This document shows positions 1 through 7,595 of a stretch of 19,209 nucleotides of DNA, in pieces. Where the stretch lies: contig CAAGNV010000043.1 of NCBI GenBank assembly GCA_900771425.1, forward strand, positions 1-19,209. Reading direction: 5' to 3'. Each line of letters starts with the position of its first letter. Position 1 is the stretch's first letter. Made by a program: the position numbers and the translations under genes. The notes below the pieces were generated by a model, which saw nothing but the letters and a program-made list of their open reading frames with translations, did no database searches and had not been told where the DNA came from. The DNA is from Bacteroidaceae bacterium (GTDB lineage Bacteria > Bacteroidota > Bacteroidia > Bacteroidales > Bacteroidaceae).

Positions 1-157
1 GGGCGCAAAATGTTCCAAATGTATGCCGTAACGCCCCCAAAAAGTCATTCGTTCGTTCCCGATCTTATACCTGTATTTATTTTGAATTGACCAAACTTTT
101 AGGCTGCGGATTTAAGGATTAACTCAAATTCTATCATTTTTTAAGGTAGCAAAGACA
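1..157. other. Upstream non-coding stretch, no gene seen
   Basis: This stretch leads into the small gene at 158. I see no convincing TAnnTTTG promoter element; the closest plus-strand string, TACCTGTA near 67-74, has mismatches. A short GGGCG/CGCCC inverted pair at 1-5 and around 31-36 could be the tail of a structure cut by the window edge. The promoter of the small gene/fimbrillin unit therefore cannot be placed with confidence. Confidence 0.4.
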
Positions 158-298
158 ATGAACAAGAAATTGTATCAGTCACCTCAGACGAAGGTGGCTA
201 AAGCGGTGCAGACAGAAATTATCTGCAGCTCAAACCCTGTGACAAGTAACACGTCGAACGAACAGTACGAAGAAGGAAGTACAGACGGCTGGTATTAA
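158..298 (+). CDS. Small uncharacterised protein (46 aa) upstream of fimbrillin
   Basis: An ATG-to-TAA frame of 46 codons beginning MNKKLYQSPQ and ending DGWY, with no signal peptide or membrane segment. It sits 21 nt upstream of the fimbrillin lipoprotein on the same strand, so the two are probably co-transcribed. The sequence has a basic N-terminus (K3, K4) with Y6 and P9-Q10, one cysteine (C23), an S-S-N-P-V-T-S stretch at 24-30 and an acidic tail (EEG then DGWY). The same ordered features occur in a second small frame at 16520-16690 in this window, which argues that it is a real gene and not chance. I do not recognise a characterised function. Short proteins of this general look are, to my knowledge, common beside surface-protein genes of Bacteroidales and usually annotated hypothetical; that is recall, not a search. 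Confidence 0.7.
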   Translation: MNKKLYQSPQTKVAKAVQTEIICSSNPVTSNTSNEQYEEGSTDGWY

Positions 299-319
299 CC
301 CTTAAGCAGAACGAAAACG

Positions 320-1747
320 ATGAAGAAGTATCTTTTCATGGCTGTGGCTGCGATAGCAATGCTCAGCAGTTGTTCAAGCGACAACGAAGTATTCAACAGC
401 GAAGTTAAGAAGGCCCTTACTTTCACCGCTACGATGGAAAGCATCGGCGGCACCCGTGCTGAATTCGACAGCGAAGCAAAGTGCGCAAAGTGGGAAGAAG
501 GCGATATGATATATATCATGGGTATTGATGCATCGAACATTGCGACAGAGGCAAGTTATGTGGCATCTGGCACAAATGGCACTTCTACTACATTCGAGCC
601 TGCTACTCCGGGCCAAGAGGTAAGCGGACAAACGTTCCGAGCTTTCTTCCCAACCTACATTTTGGATGGGGGGGCTTGTGTGATTCCTGCAGAAATAGAT
701 GAGACATGGGCAGAAGGTAAGTTCAACATGCCAATGTTTGCCATGAGCAACACGACAACCCTTGCGTTCCAAAACCTCTGCGGCGTGCTGGCTATCAAGG
801 TCAATAAAGACCAACTCGAAAGGGTAGAATTTATCACGATAAGCAGTTCAAACCGTAAACTCAATGGATGGATTCAACCAATGCCAAACAGTGAAGGAAA
901 ATTAAGTGTTGGTCTGGTTAGCCCCGAAAAGGATGATGAATTCGACGATCTTGCAATCCACTACACATCTGTAGTGGAAATTGGCGAGGAAGGCAATGTG
1001 TTCTATGTACCAATTCCACCTTCGTATAATTTAGATATAGATTTGAATACTCGTACAATGAGTTTAGTGGCAGACCCATATAAAGACCTGAAGATTTTAC
1101 TCAACGATGGTGAGGGACATATCAAGACCATGACAACCAAGAAGGATAAGGAAATCCTCGTAGAGCGCAACAAGATTTACAACATCACATTCAAGGACAA
1201 TACCCCACCAACAACAGGCACAGCCAAGGCTAAAATCAATGGTGTAGACGTTGACGTTAACTGGGTACAGCTCTGGGCAGGCGGTCCTAAGTTCGCCGAA
1301 TATAACATAGGCACATCCGAGGATTTGAAGCAGGGCAACTTAATAACTTTTTATGATGCCATCAAGACAGGTAACGACTATGCATGGGGAGCCAACTGGC
1401 GCACTCCAAGACAGGACGATATGGACGAGCTGTGTGCTGCCTCACACGGAAATAGTGATGCAAAGGTTACTTGTGAACGTGTGATAGTAGGTGGAATCAA
1501 TGGTTTCATCTTTACAGGCAAAGAAGCAGGCTACACGGACAATAAGGTATTTTTCCCTGCTGATGAAATTGATCTTTATAAATCCCAGGATCGAGACATA
1601 ACCTCTCACTACTGGACATGTACGTACGACGCTACAGCAGTTCAGGTATTATACTTAGCCAGCAACGCCAGATACACCGAATGGAAATCTACAGGGTTTG
1701 AATGGGATAATTATTATGTCCGCCCTGTTCTGAATGAAGCCAAATAG
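320..1747 (+). CDS. Fimbrillin-like lipoprotein with C-terminal FISUMP-type domain
   Basis: A 475-residue exported lipoprotein. A signal sequence ends in the lipobox L-S-S-C at 15-18, so C18 is the likely lipidated residue and the protein should be carried to the outer membrane. Residues about 30-290 look like the fimbrillin/Mfa-like family: the early 'KALTFTATM' strand, a G-G-T-R at 43-46 and W-E-E-G-D at 58-62 are typical. In this pilin class an arginine protease trims the N-terminus after an Arg near this position (R46 in the P. gingivalis FimA precursor); R46 here is a candidate, by inference. After a linker near 292-300, residues about 303-475 resemble the Fib_succ_major/DUF1566-like domain, with W-G-A-N-W-R-T-P-R, H-Y-W-T-C and the terminal Y-V-R-P-V. 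Such proteins may be pilus tip or accessory subunits rather than stalk. No other fimbrial gene lies in the window. Confidence 0.8.
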   Translation: MKKYLFMAVAAIAMLSSCSSDNEVFNSEVKKALTFTATMESIGGTRAEFDSEAKCAKWEEGDMIYIMGIDASNIATEASYVASGTNGTSTTFEPATPGQEVSGQTFRAFFPTYILDGGACVIPAEIDETWAEGKFNMPMFAMSNTTTLAFQNLCGVLAIKVNKDQLERVEFITISSSNRKLNGWIQPMPNSEGKLSVGLVSPEKDDEFDDLAIHYTSVVEIGEEGNVFYVPIPPSYNLDIDLNTRTMSLVADPYKDLKILLNDGEGHIKTMTTKKDKEILVERNKIYNITFKDNTPPTTGTAKAKINGVDVDVNWVQLWAGGPKFAEYNIGTSEDLKQGNLITFYDAIKTGNDYAWGANWRTPRQDDMDELCAASHGNSDAKVTCERVIVGGINGFIFTGKEAGYTDNKVFFPADEIDLYKSQDRDITSHYWTCTYDATAVQVLYLASNARYTEWKSTGFEWDNYYVRPVLNEAK

Positions 1748-1791
1748 TGCTTACCCCTCCACGAAAGTAATATAGCGCAACATACAAACGT

Positions 1792-1841
1792 CCCCACTGA
1801 CCCACGGCAACGAAGCCAAAACGAGTCGGTGGGGCTTTTTT
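1792..1841 (+). terminator. Rho-independent-type terminator after the fimbrillin gene
   Basis: A 10-bp stem pairs 1792-1801 (CCCCACTGAC) with 1825-1834 (GTCGGTGGGG), with one T-G wobble. The loop is 23 nt, and a C plus six T follow directly. It lies 45 nt after the fimbrillin stop and upstream of the uxaC promoter, which fits the end of the small-gene/fimbrillin unit. Confidence 0.75.
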
Positions 1842-1898
1842 GTTTATTTTGGCGTTTCTGCGTTCCGTGCCCCATTAACTTTGCCGACTAAGTGAAAT

Positions 1899-1924
1899 AA
1901 TTCGTAATTCGTAATTCGTAATTC
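1899..1924. repeat. Heptanucleotide tandem repeat AATTCGT
   Basis: Three full AATTCGT units and a five-base partial unit, head to tail. The array ends 12 nt before the uxaC -7 element, so it covers the position where the -33 element should lie. The only TTTG-like string there is TTCG (1915-1918) inside the array. Confidence 0.85.
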
Positions 1925-1936
1925 CTATTTTTTTAT

Positions 1937-1944
1937 TACCTTTG
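1937..1944 (+). promoter_or_regulatory. Predicted -7 promoter element for the uxaC operon
   Basis: TACCTTTG matches the Bacteroidota -7 consensus TAnnTTTG exactly. It lies 42 nt upstream of the chosen uxaC ATG. The -33 element is weak (TTCG, 18 nt upstream, inside the heptamer repeat). The position rules out the upstream TTG at 1942 as the translation start, because that codon lies within the promoter. Confidence 0.65.
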
Positions 1945-1986
1945 CGCACAAATAGTAACCAATTAACAATACTAAATTTATCATTT

Positions 1987-3396
1987 ATGAAACAGTTTAT
2001 GGACGAGAACTGGCTGCTGCAGACAGAGACAGCACAGGAACTCTATCACAATCACGCATCGAAGATGCCAATCATCGACTATCACTGCCACCTCATCCCA
2101 CAGATGGTAGCAGAAGACCATAAGTTTGAGTCAATCACAGAGATATGGCTCGGAGGCGACCACTACAAGTGGAGGGCAATGCGCTCGAACGGCGTGGCAG
2201 AACGATTCTGCACCGGCAAGGACACGACCGACTGGGAGAAGTTTGAGAAATGGGCTGAGACCGTGCCTTACACATTCCGCAACCCCCTGTACCACTGGAC
2301 TCACCTCGAGCTGAAGACGGCCTTCGGCATCAACAAGATTCTGTCGCCCGAGACGGCACGTGAGATATTCGACGAATGCAACGACAAGCTGCTGAACGAC
2401 CCTACCTACACGGCACGAGGCATGATGCGCCGTTACAACGTGGAGACGGTATGTACGACCGACGACCCTGTCGATTCGCTCGAATGGCACAAGAAGACAC
2501 GCGAGAGCGGTTTCGAGATAAAGATGCTCCCTGCATGGCGACCTGACAAGGCCATGGCGGTAGAGAACCCACAGGCATACAAGGCTTACGTAGAGAAACT
2601 GGCTGAAGTGAGCGGCGTGAGCATCAGCAAGTTCAGCGACCTGATCGACGCACTGCAGAAGCGCCACGACTTCTTTGCCGAGAACGGATGCAAGCTGTCA
2701 GACCACGGTATCGAGGAATTCTATGCCGAAGACTATACCGACGCCGAAATCGACCGGATATTCGGTAAGGTGATGACGGGCAACGCGCTCACACAGGACG
2801 AGGTGCTGAAGTTCAAGTCGTGCATGCTCATCAAGTTCGCCGAGATGGATGCCGAGGCAGGATGGGCACAGCAGTTCCACTACGGACCTATCCGCGACAA
2901 CAACACCAAGATGTTCCGCCTCTTGGGTCCCGACACCGGCTTCGACTCCATCGGTCAGTTCAACACAGCCAAGGCAATGTCGAAGTTCTTCAACCGCCTC
3001 AACACCGAAGACAAGCTCACCAAGACCATCATATACAACATCAACCCTGCCGACAACGAAGTGGTAGCCACCATGCTCGGCAACTTCCAGGACGGTACGG
3101 TACCAGGCAAGATACAGTGGGGTTCGGGTTGGTGGTTCCTCGACCAGAAGCGCGGCATGGAGAATCAGATGAACACGCTGTCGGTACTCGGACTGCTGAG
3201 CCGATTCGTAGGTATGCTCACCGACTCACGCTCGTTCCTCTCCTACCCTCGTCACGAATACTTCCGCCGCATACTCTGCAACCTCATAGGCAACGACGTG
3301 GAGAACGGAGAACTGCCTGCAAGCGAAATGCCTCGACTCTGCCAGATGGTAGAAGACATCAGTTACAACAATGCAAAGAACTATTTCAACTTCTAA
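1987..3396 (+). CDS. uxaC: Glucuronate (uronate) isomerase
   Basis: Cytoplasmic enzyme of hexuronate breakdown. It interconverts D-glucuronate with D-fructuronate, and D-galacturonate with D-tagaturonate (EC 5.3.1.12). The 469-residue length from the ATG at 1987 is the usual size of the family. Amidohydrolase-fold landmarks are visible: the metal-binding H-x-H in I-D-Y-H-C-H (H33, H35), a C-T-T-D-D-P-V-D-S-L-E-W-H stretch near 160-172, and a highly conserved C-terminal block with GWWFLDQ, GMLTDSRSFLSY and RHEYFRRILCN. An in-frame TTG start at 1942 would add 15 residues but sits inside the promoter, so I reject it. An alternative ATG lies four codons downstream (M5). It is the first gene of a four-gene operon whose other members concern secretion and the envelope; no other uronate-pathway gene (uxuA, uxaB, kdgK) is in the window. 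Confidence 0.95.
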   Translation: MKQFMDENWLLQTETAQELYHNHASKMPIIDYHCHLIPQMVAEDHKFESITEIWLGGDHYKWRAMRSNGVAERFCTGKDTTDWEKFEKWAETVPYTFRNPLYHWTHLELKTAFGINKILSPETAREIFDECNDKLLNDPTYTARGMMRRYNVETVCTTDDPVDSLEWHKKTRESGFEIKMLPAWRPDKAMAVENPQAYKAYVEKLAEVSGVSISKFSDLIDALQKRHDFFAENGCKLSDHGIEEFYAEDYTDAEIDRIFGKVMTGNALTQDEVLKFKSCMLIKFAEMDAEAGWAQQFHYGPIRDNNTKMFRLLGPDTGFDSIGQFNTAKAMSKFFNRLNTEDKLTKTIIYNINPADNEVVATMLGNFQDGTVPGKIQWGSGWWFLDQKRGMENQMNTLSVLGLLSRFVGMLTDSRSFLSYPRHEYFRRILCNLIGNDVENGELPASEMPRLCQMVEDISYNNAKNYFNF

Positions 3397-4717
3397 CGAA
3401 AAGACTGTTCAACGGCACTCACATAGGAATGATAGGAGGGAGAACCGATACCTGCACAGGGTATTGACTCTGCTCCTATCAACCTTTCTCCTTCCGCTGG
3501 GAGGGATGAGAGGTACGGCCTGCCGTGCCCAGACAACGCAGTCGCACGTCAACAACATACACACCCTGCAAGTGAAGCCAAACGGCAAGTGGGGCGAAGC
3601 GCCCGTAATGCTCATGGGCGGAGGCAACTACGTAGAAATCAGTTTCGACGACCTACAGCACGACTACGTACGCTACACCTATGCCATAACCCACTGCAAC
3701 GCCACATGGCAGTCGTCGGAACTATACGAAGGCGACTACATGACCGGCCTCAACCGGGCTTACCGCATCGAACAGTACGAGCAGTCGATGAACACCGAGA
3801 TGGAGTACAACCACTACCACTTCACACTGCCCAACGACGACGTGAAGCTGCTGATCAGCGGAAACTATAAGGTAGAGATATTCGAAGACGGCGATGACGA
3901 ACCAGTAGCAACGGCATGTTTCAGCATAGTAGAGCCTAAGGTCGGAGTAGATCTGACCATATCGCCAAATACCGATATCGACTCGTACGAAAGCCACCAA
4001 CAGGTCAGTTTCAACATAAACTACCAGACGTACAGCTGCACCAACCCCGAGATGGAGTTCACGCCGGTAGTCGTACAGAACCACCGCTGGGACAACCACG
4101 TAGAAGGACTGCGCCCGTCGTACCTGCGCACCAACCAGCTCGTCTATGTCCACAACCCACAACTCATATTCGAGGCAGGCAACGAATACCGACGTTTCGA
4201 GATGCTCGACAAGCACGTCGCAAGCATGGGAGTAGAACGGATGGCATACGAAGACCCATTCTACAACACATATCTCTACCCCGACGAACAGCGCACCAAC
4301 TACGTTTACGACGAAGACCAGGACGGACACTACCTCATACGCAACACCGACGACTATGAGAACGAGACCGAGAGCGACTACTTCTACACACACTTCACCC
4401 TGCCAATGCCCAAACTGCCAGGCGGACGGCTCTACCTGCACGGCGACCTGACCGACAACATCTTCAGCGAAGACAACGAGATGGTGTACAACCCCATCGA
4501 CCACCAGTACGAACTCACACTGCCACTGAAGCAAGGAACATACAACTACCAGTACCTGTTCGTGGCAGACGACAGCACCATAGGACAGTCAAGACACGTA
4601 GAAGGCAACTTCCATCAGACCGAGAACGAATACAGCGTCTATGTCTATCACCGTCCGTTCGGAGGACGCTACGACAAGCTCGTAGGATTCACGTCACTCA
4701 AATACAAGCCACAATAA
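3371..4717 (+). CDS. Type IX secretion system plug protein (DUF5103 family)
   Basis: A secreted 448-residue protein that I assign to the DUF5103/T9SS plug family. In Flavobacterium a member of this family blocks the periplasmic mouth of the SprA translocon barrel until cargo engages. The sequence has a long basic N-terminus, a hydrophobic stretch at about 31-45 and a likely signal-peptidase site after C-R-A (residue 53). A beta-rich body follows, with family-like stretches near 'HCNATWQSSELYEGDYMTG' and 'TLPMPKLPGGRLYLHGDLT'. The ATG at 3371 overlaps the end of uxaC by 26 nt. That gives an unusually long n-region, but the ATG at 3429 is in another frame and quickly hits a stop, and the in-frame TTG at 3464 would remove all positive charge from the signal peptide. 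The next gene follows after 1 nt, which suggests coupled translation. Confidence 0.8.
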   Translation: MQRTISTSNEKTVQRHSHRNDRRENRYLHRVLTLLLSTFLLPLGGMRGTACRAQTTQSHVNNIHTLQVKPNGKWGEAPVMLMGGGNYVEISFDDLQHDYVRYTYAITHCNATWQSSELYEGDYMTGLNRAYRIEQYEQSMNTEMEYNHYHFTLPNDDVKLLISGNYKVEIFEDGDDEPVATACFSIVEPKVGVDLTISPNTDIDSYESHQQVSFNINYQTYSCTNPEMEFTPVVVQNHRWDNHVEGLRPSYLRTNQLVYVHNPQLIFEAGNEYRRFEMLDKHVASMGVERMAYEDPFYNTYLYPDEQRTNYVYDEDQDGHYLIRNTDDYENETESDYFYTHFTLPMPKLPGGRLYLHGDLTDNIFSEDNEMVYNPIDHQYELTLPLKQGTYNYQYLFVADDSTIGQSRHVEGNFHQTENEYSVYVYHRPFGGRYDKLVGFTSLKYKPQ

Positions 4718-4718
4718 C

Positions 4719-7595
4719 ATGCGCCTCAATACACACTCACAGATACTGATCCTCACTGCACTATTTACCCTCACAGCCATTACCACGCAGGCACAGTCAC
4801 TGCGCGGACAACTGTTGTCGTACCTGACCGACTACACACGCAGCGACCAACTCATACGCCCATCCAAACTCGACAGCATAGCCATCGACACCACCCTCAC
4901 ACAGATACGCGTCCACATATCAGGCGGTTTCAAGGAACAATTCTTCACCGATGAGGTCGTAGAAAACATCTATCGCGATGTCAAGGCATTCGTACCCGAT
5001 TCACTTTCCGACTACCGGCTGACCATCATAACCGACAAGCACCCCATCGAGCAACTCATACCAAACGCCATACGCCGAGGCGAGCAGTCAACCGAACGAC
5101 TCGTCGCCAACGAATACAAAGGCACACAGCACATCACACGCACCTCGTTGCCAATCACCCCGACCAAAGGACTCAACGGCCGCCACATAGCCATCAGCCA
5201 AAGCCACGGAAACTACTACGACACCAGCAAGTCACAATGGAAATGGCAGCGTCCACGACTATTCTGCACCACCGAAGACCTGCTGACACAGACATTCGTC
5301 CTGCCATACATCATTCCAATGCTCGAGAACGCAGGCGCAACCATCTACAACCCACGCGAACGCGACTGGCAAGCCAACGAAGTCATCGTTGACAACGACC
5401 CATACTTCACAGCCACAGACTCACTCACACCCACCGACACAGCCACACCCATCTCGACCGGCACATACTACGAAGAAGGTGAATGGACACAGGCACAGGT
5501 ACAAGGATTCGCCCTCACAAGGACAACATACCACCACGGCCAGAACCCATTCACACACGGAACCACACGGACGGCACAAACCAACCACATAGGCAGCCCC
5601 ACAGCCATAGCATCGTGGACACCCGACATACCGTCAGAAGGACGTTACGCCGTTTACATCTCATACCCCACACTGCCCGAGAGCGTGACCGACGCCCACT
5701 ACACCGTCATACACAAAGGCATACGCACCACCGTCAGCATCAACCAGCAGATGGGAGGCTCAACATGGATATACATCGGCACATACCTCTTCGGAAAAGA
5801 CAACCCAGAAGACAATAAGGTAGAACTGACCAACGAAAGCAAATCACGTGGCATAGTGACAGCCGACGCCGTACGCTTCGGAGCAGGCATGGGAAACATC
5901 ATGCGCAACGGGCAGACATCGCACATGCCACGATGGGCTGAAGCAGCAACATACACAGGACAGTGGGCAGGAATGCCCGACTCCGTATATAACCACTTCG
6001 ACAGCACCAACGACTACAAAAGCGACCTGCACGCACGGCCTAACTACGTCAACTACCTCGCCGGAGGCAGCCCCTACATGCCCGACACCACAGGACTCAA
6101 CGTACCGATAGAACTGTCTGTAGCATTCCATACAGACGCAGGCTACCGCGCAACCGAGGAACTCATCGGTACACTGTCAATATGCAGCACACACTTCTAC
6201 GGAGGCAAGACACACAACGGACAAGACCGCTTCGCCAGCTACGACCTCGCGTCACTGCTTCTCAACGGACTGCAGCGCGACATGGGCAAAGACTTCAACT
6301 GGCAGGTACGCTCAATCTGGAACCGCAACTACTGCGAGACACGCGAACCACTCGTGCCGTCGGCACTGCTCGAGATGCTCTCACATCAGAACTTCGCCGA
6401 CATGCGCCACGCATACGACCCAAAGTTCAAGTTTCAGTTCTGCCGTTCAGTATATAAGACCATCGTACGATACCTTGCCACGCAGCACCACACCGACTAC
6501 GTCATACAACCGCTGCCCGTGCACAACTTCGCCGTCACACTCGACGACGACATACAGTATGCAAACCTCACATGGGACGAAACACCCGACGACAAGGAAC
6601 CGACAGCCAAGCCGACAGCATATATCATATTCACACGCATCGACGACTCCGACTTCGACAACGGCACACTTGTAAATGACACCTCACTGAAACTCCGTCT
6701 CACGCCAGGACACATATATTCGTTCAAGGTGGCAGCCGTAAACAAGGGTGGCATGAGTTTCCCGTCAGAAGTACTCTCAGCATACATAGCACCACAAAGT
6801 CGCGGCAAGGCACTTATCGTCAACGCATTCGACCGACTCGAAGGACCGGCATGGAGAAACACAGGCAAGGAGCAAGGCTTCGACCTCGACCTTGACCCAG
6901 GAGTGCAGTACGGACCATTCGCAGGATTCTGCGGACGACAAATCACCTTCGACACCACACACATGGGCAGCGAAGCAACCAACGGCACAGGATACAGCGG
7001 AAGCGAACTCGAAGGCAAAGTCATCATGGGCAACACATTCGACTATACAGCCATGCACGGCGAAGGCATCAAGAACCTCGGTACACTCTCCTTCACATCA
7101 TGCAGCGAGGAAGCACTCGTCAGCAATGCCATCAACACTTCCGCCTACCAGATGATAGACGTCATATTCGGTGTTGACAAACAGATAAGACCTGCCACAC
7201 AGGCCATCATAAGCCAATACCTGGCACACGGAGGACGACTGTTAGTCAGTTGCAACGACAAAAACATCATTGAGCCCATCGCCGCAAAGACACACGTAGC
7301 CGCATGCGACACCATACACAACTACAATATCGACCGTCTCAACGGCAGCGGACTCGACTTCAGCATACATCGTGCCATGAACTCCGAGAGTTATGCCCTG
7401 CCGTCAGTACTGACCATGGAACCTGCAGCACCAGCATTTGCCATGCTTCAATACTCCGACAACCGGCCAGCCGCCATTGCATACGACGGTACCGACTACA
7501 AGACAGTCGTACTCGGCTTCCCACTTGAAAGCATTAAAGACAAGGCATCACGCAACAAACTGATGCAAGCAATAACTTCATTCCTATGCAGATAA
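4719..7595 (+). CDS. Secreted zinc amidase-like protein with golvesin-like insert and FN3 domain
   Basis: A 958-residue exported protein (signal peptide about 1-25, ending T-Q-A-Q). It matches the Bacteroidales family often labelled 'xanthan lyase', but the residues fit an Amidase_3-type N-acetylmuramoyl-L-alanine amidase. I see a first half with S-H-G (H163) and T-T-E-D-L (E186), and a second half with A-F-H-T-D-A-G (H471) and V-P-S-A-L-L-E (E552). These correspond to the zinc ligands His/Glu/His and the catalytic Glu. Between the halves, about 245-390, lies a golvesin C-terminal-like beta domain (YAVYISYP, then ...RGIVTADAVRFG). Residues 600-690 form a fibronectin type III domain (NLTWDE ... 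YSFKVAAVN...G). The C-terminal part (about 695-958, beginning KALIVNAFDR) looks like an alpha/beta domain I cannot name. It starts 1 nt after the plug gene and overlaps ygiQ by 10 nt. A periplasmic or surface role on peptidoglycan is inferred. Confidence 0.8.
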   Translation: MRLNTHSQILILTALFTLTAITTQAQSLRGQLLSYLTDYTRSDQLIRPSKLDSIAIDTTLTQIRVHISGGFKEQFFTDEVVENIYRDVKAFVPDSLSDYRLTIITDKHPIEQLIPNAIRRGEQSTERLVANEYKGTQHITRTSLPITPTKGLNGRHIAISQSHGNYYDTSKSQWKWQRPRLFCTTEDLLTQTFVLPYIIPMLENAGATIYNPRERDWQANEVIVDNDPYFTATDSLTPTDTATPISTGTYYEEGEWTQAQVQGFALTRTTYHHGQNPFTHGTTRTAQTNHIGSPTAIASWTPDIPSEGRYAVYISYPTLPESVTDAHYTVIHKGIRTTVSINQQMGGSTWIYIGTYLFGKDNPEDNKVELTNESKSRGIVTADAVRFGAGMGNIMRNGQTSHMPRWAEAATYTGQWAGMPDSVYNHFDSTNDYKSDLHARPNYVNYLAGGSPYMPDTTGLNVPIELSVAFHTDAGYRATEELIGTLSICSTHFYGGKTHNGQDRFASYDLASLLLNGLQRDMGKDFNWQVRSIWNRNYCETREPLVPSALLEMLSHQNFADMRHAYDPKFKFQFCRSVYKTIVRYLATQHHTDYVIQPLPVHNFAVTLDDDIQYANLTWDETPDDKEPTAKPTAYIIFTRIDDSDFDNGTLVNDTSLKLRLTPGHIYSFKVAAVNKGGMSFPSEVLSAYIAPQSRGKALIVNAFDRLEGPAWRNTGKEQGFDLDLDPGVQYGPFAGFCGRQITFDTTHMGSEATNGTGYSGSELEGKVIMGNTFDYTAMHGEGIKNLGTLSFTSCSEEALVSNAINTSAYQMIDVIFGVDKQIRPATQAIISQYLAHGGRLLVSCNDKNIIEPIAAKTHVAACDTIHNYNIDRLNGSGLDFSIHRAMNSESYALPSVLTMEPAAPAFAMLQYSDNRPAAIAYDGTDYKTVVLGFPLESIKDKASRNKLMQAITSFLCR

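Noticed and set aside
158..298. RiPP precursor peptide modified by the radical SAM protein
   Set aside because: YgiQ is more than 7 kb away in a different operon, belongs to a family not known for peptide modification, and no transporter or peptidase gene accompanies the small genes.
1942..1986. TTG start extending uxaC by 15 residues
   Set aside because: The codon lies inside the predicted -7 element (1937-1944), and the extra residues do not match the family N-terminus.
3429..3470. ATG at 3429 as the plug-protein start
   Set aside because: It is in a different frame and reaches a stop after twelve codons.
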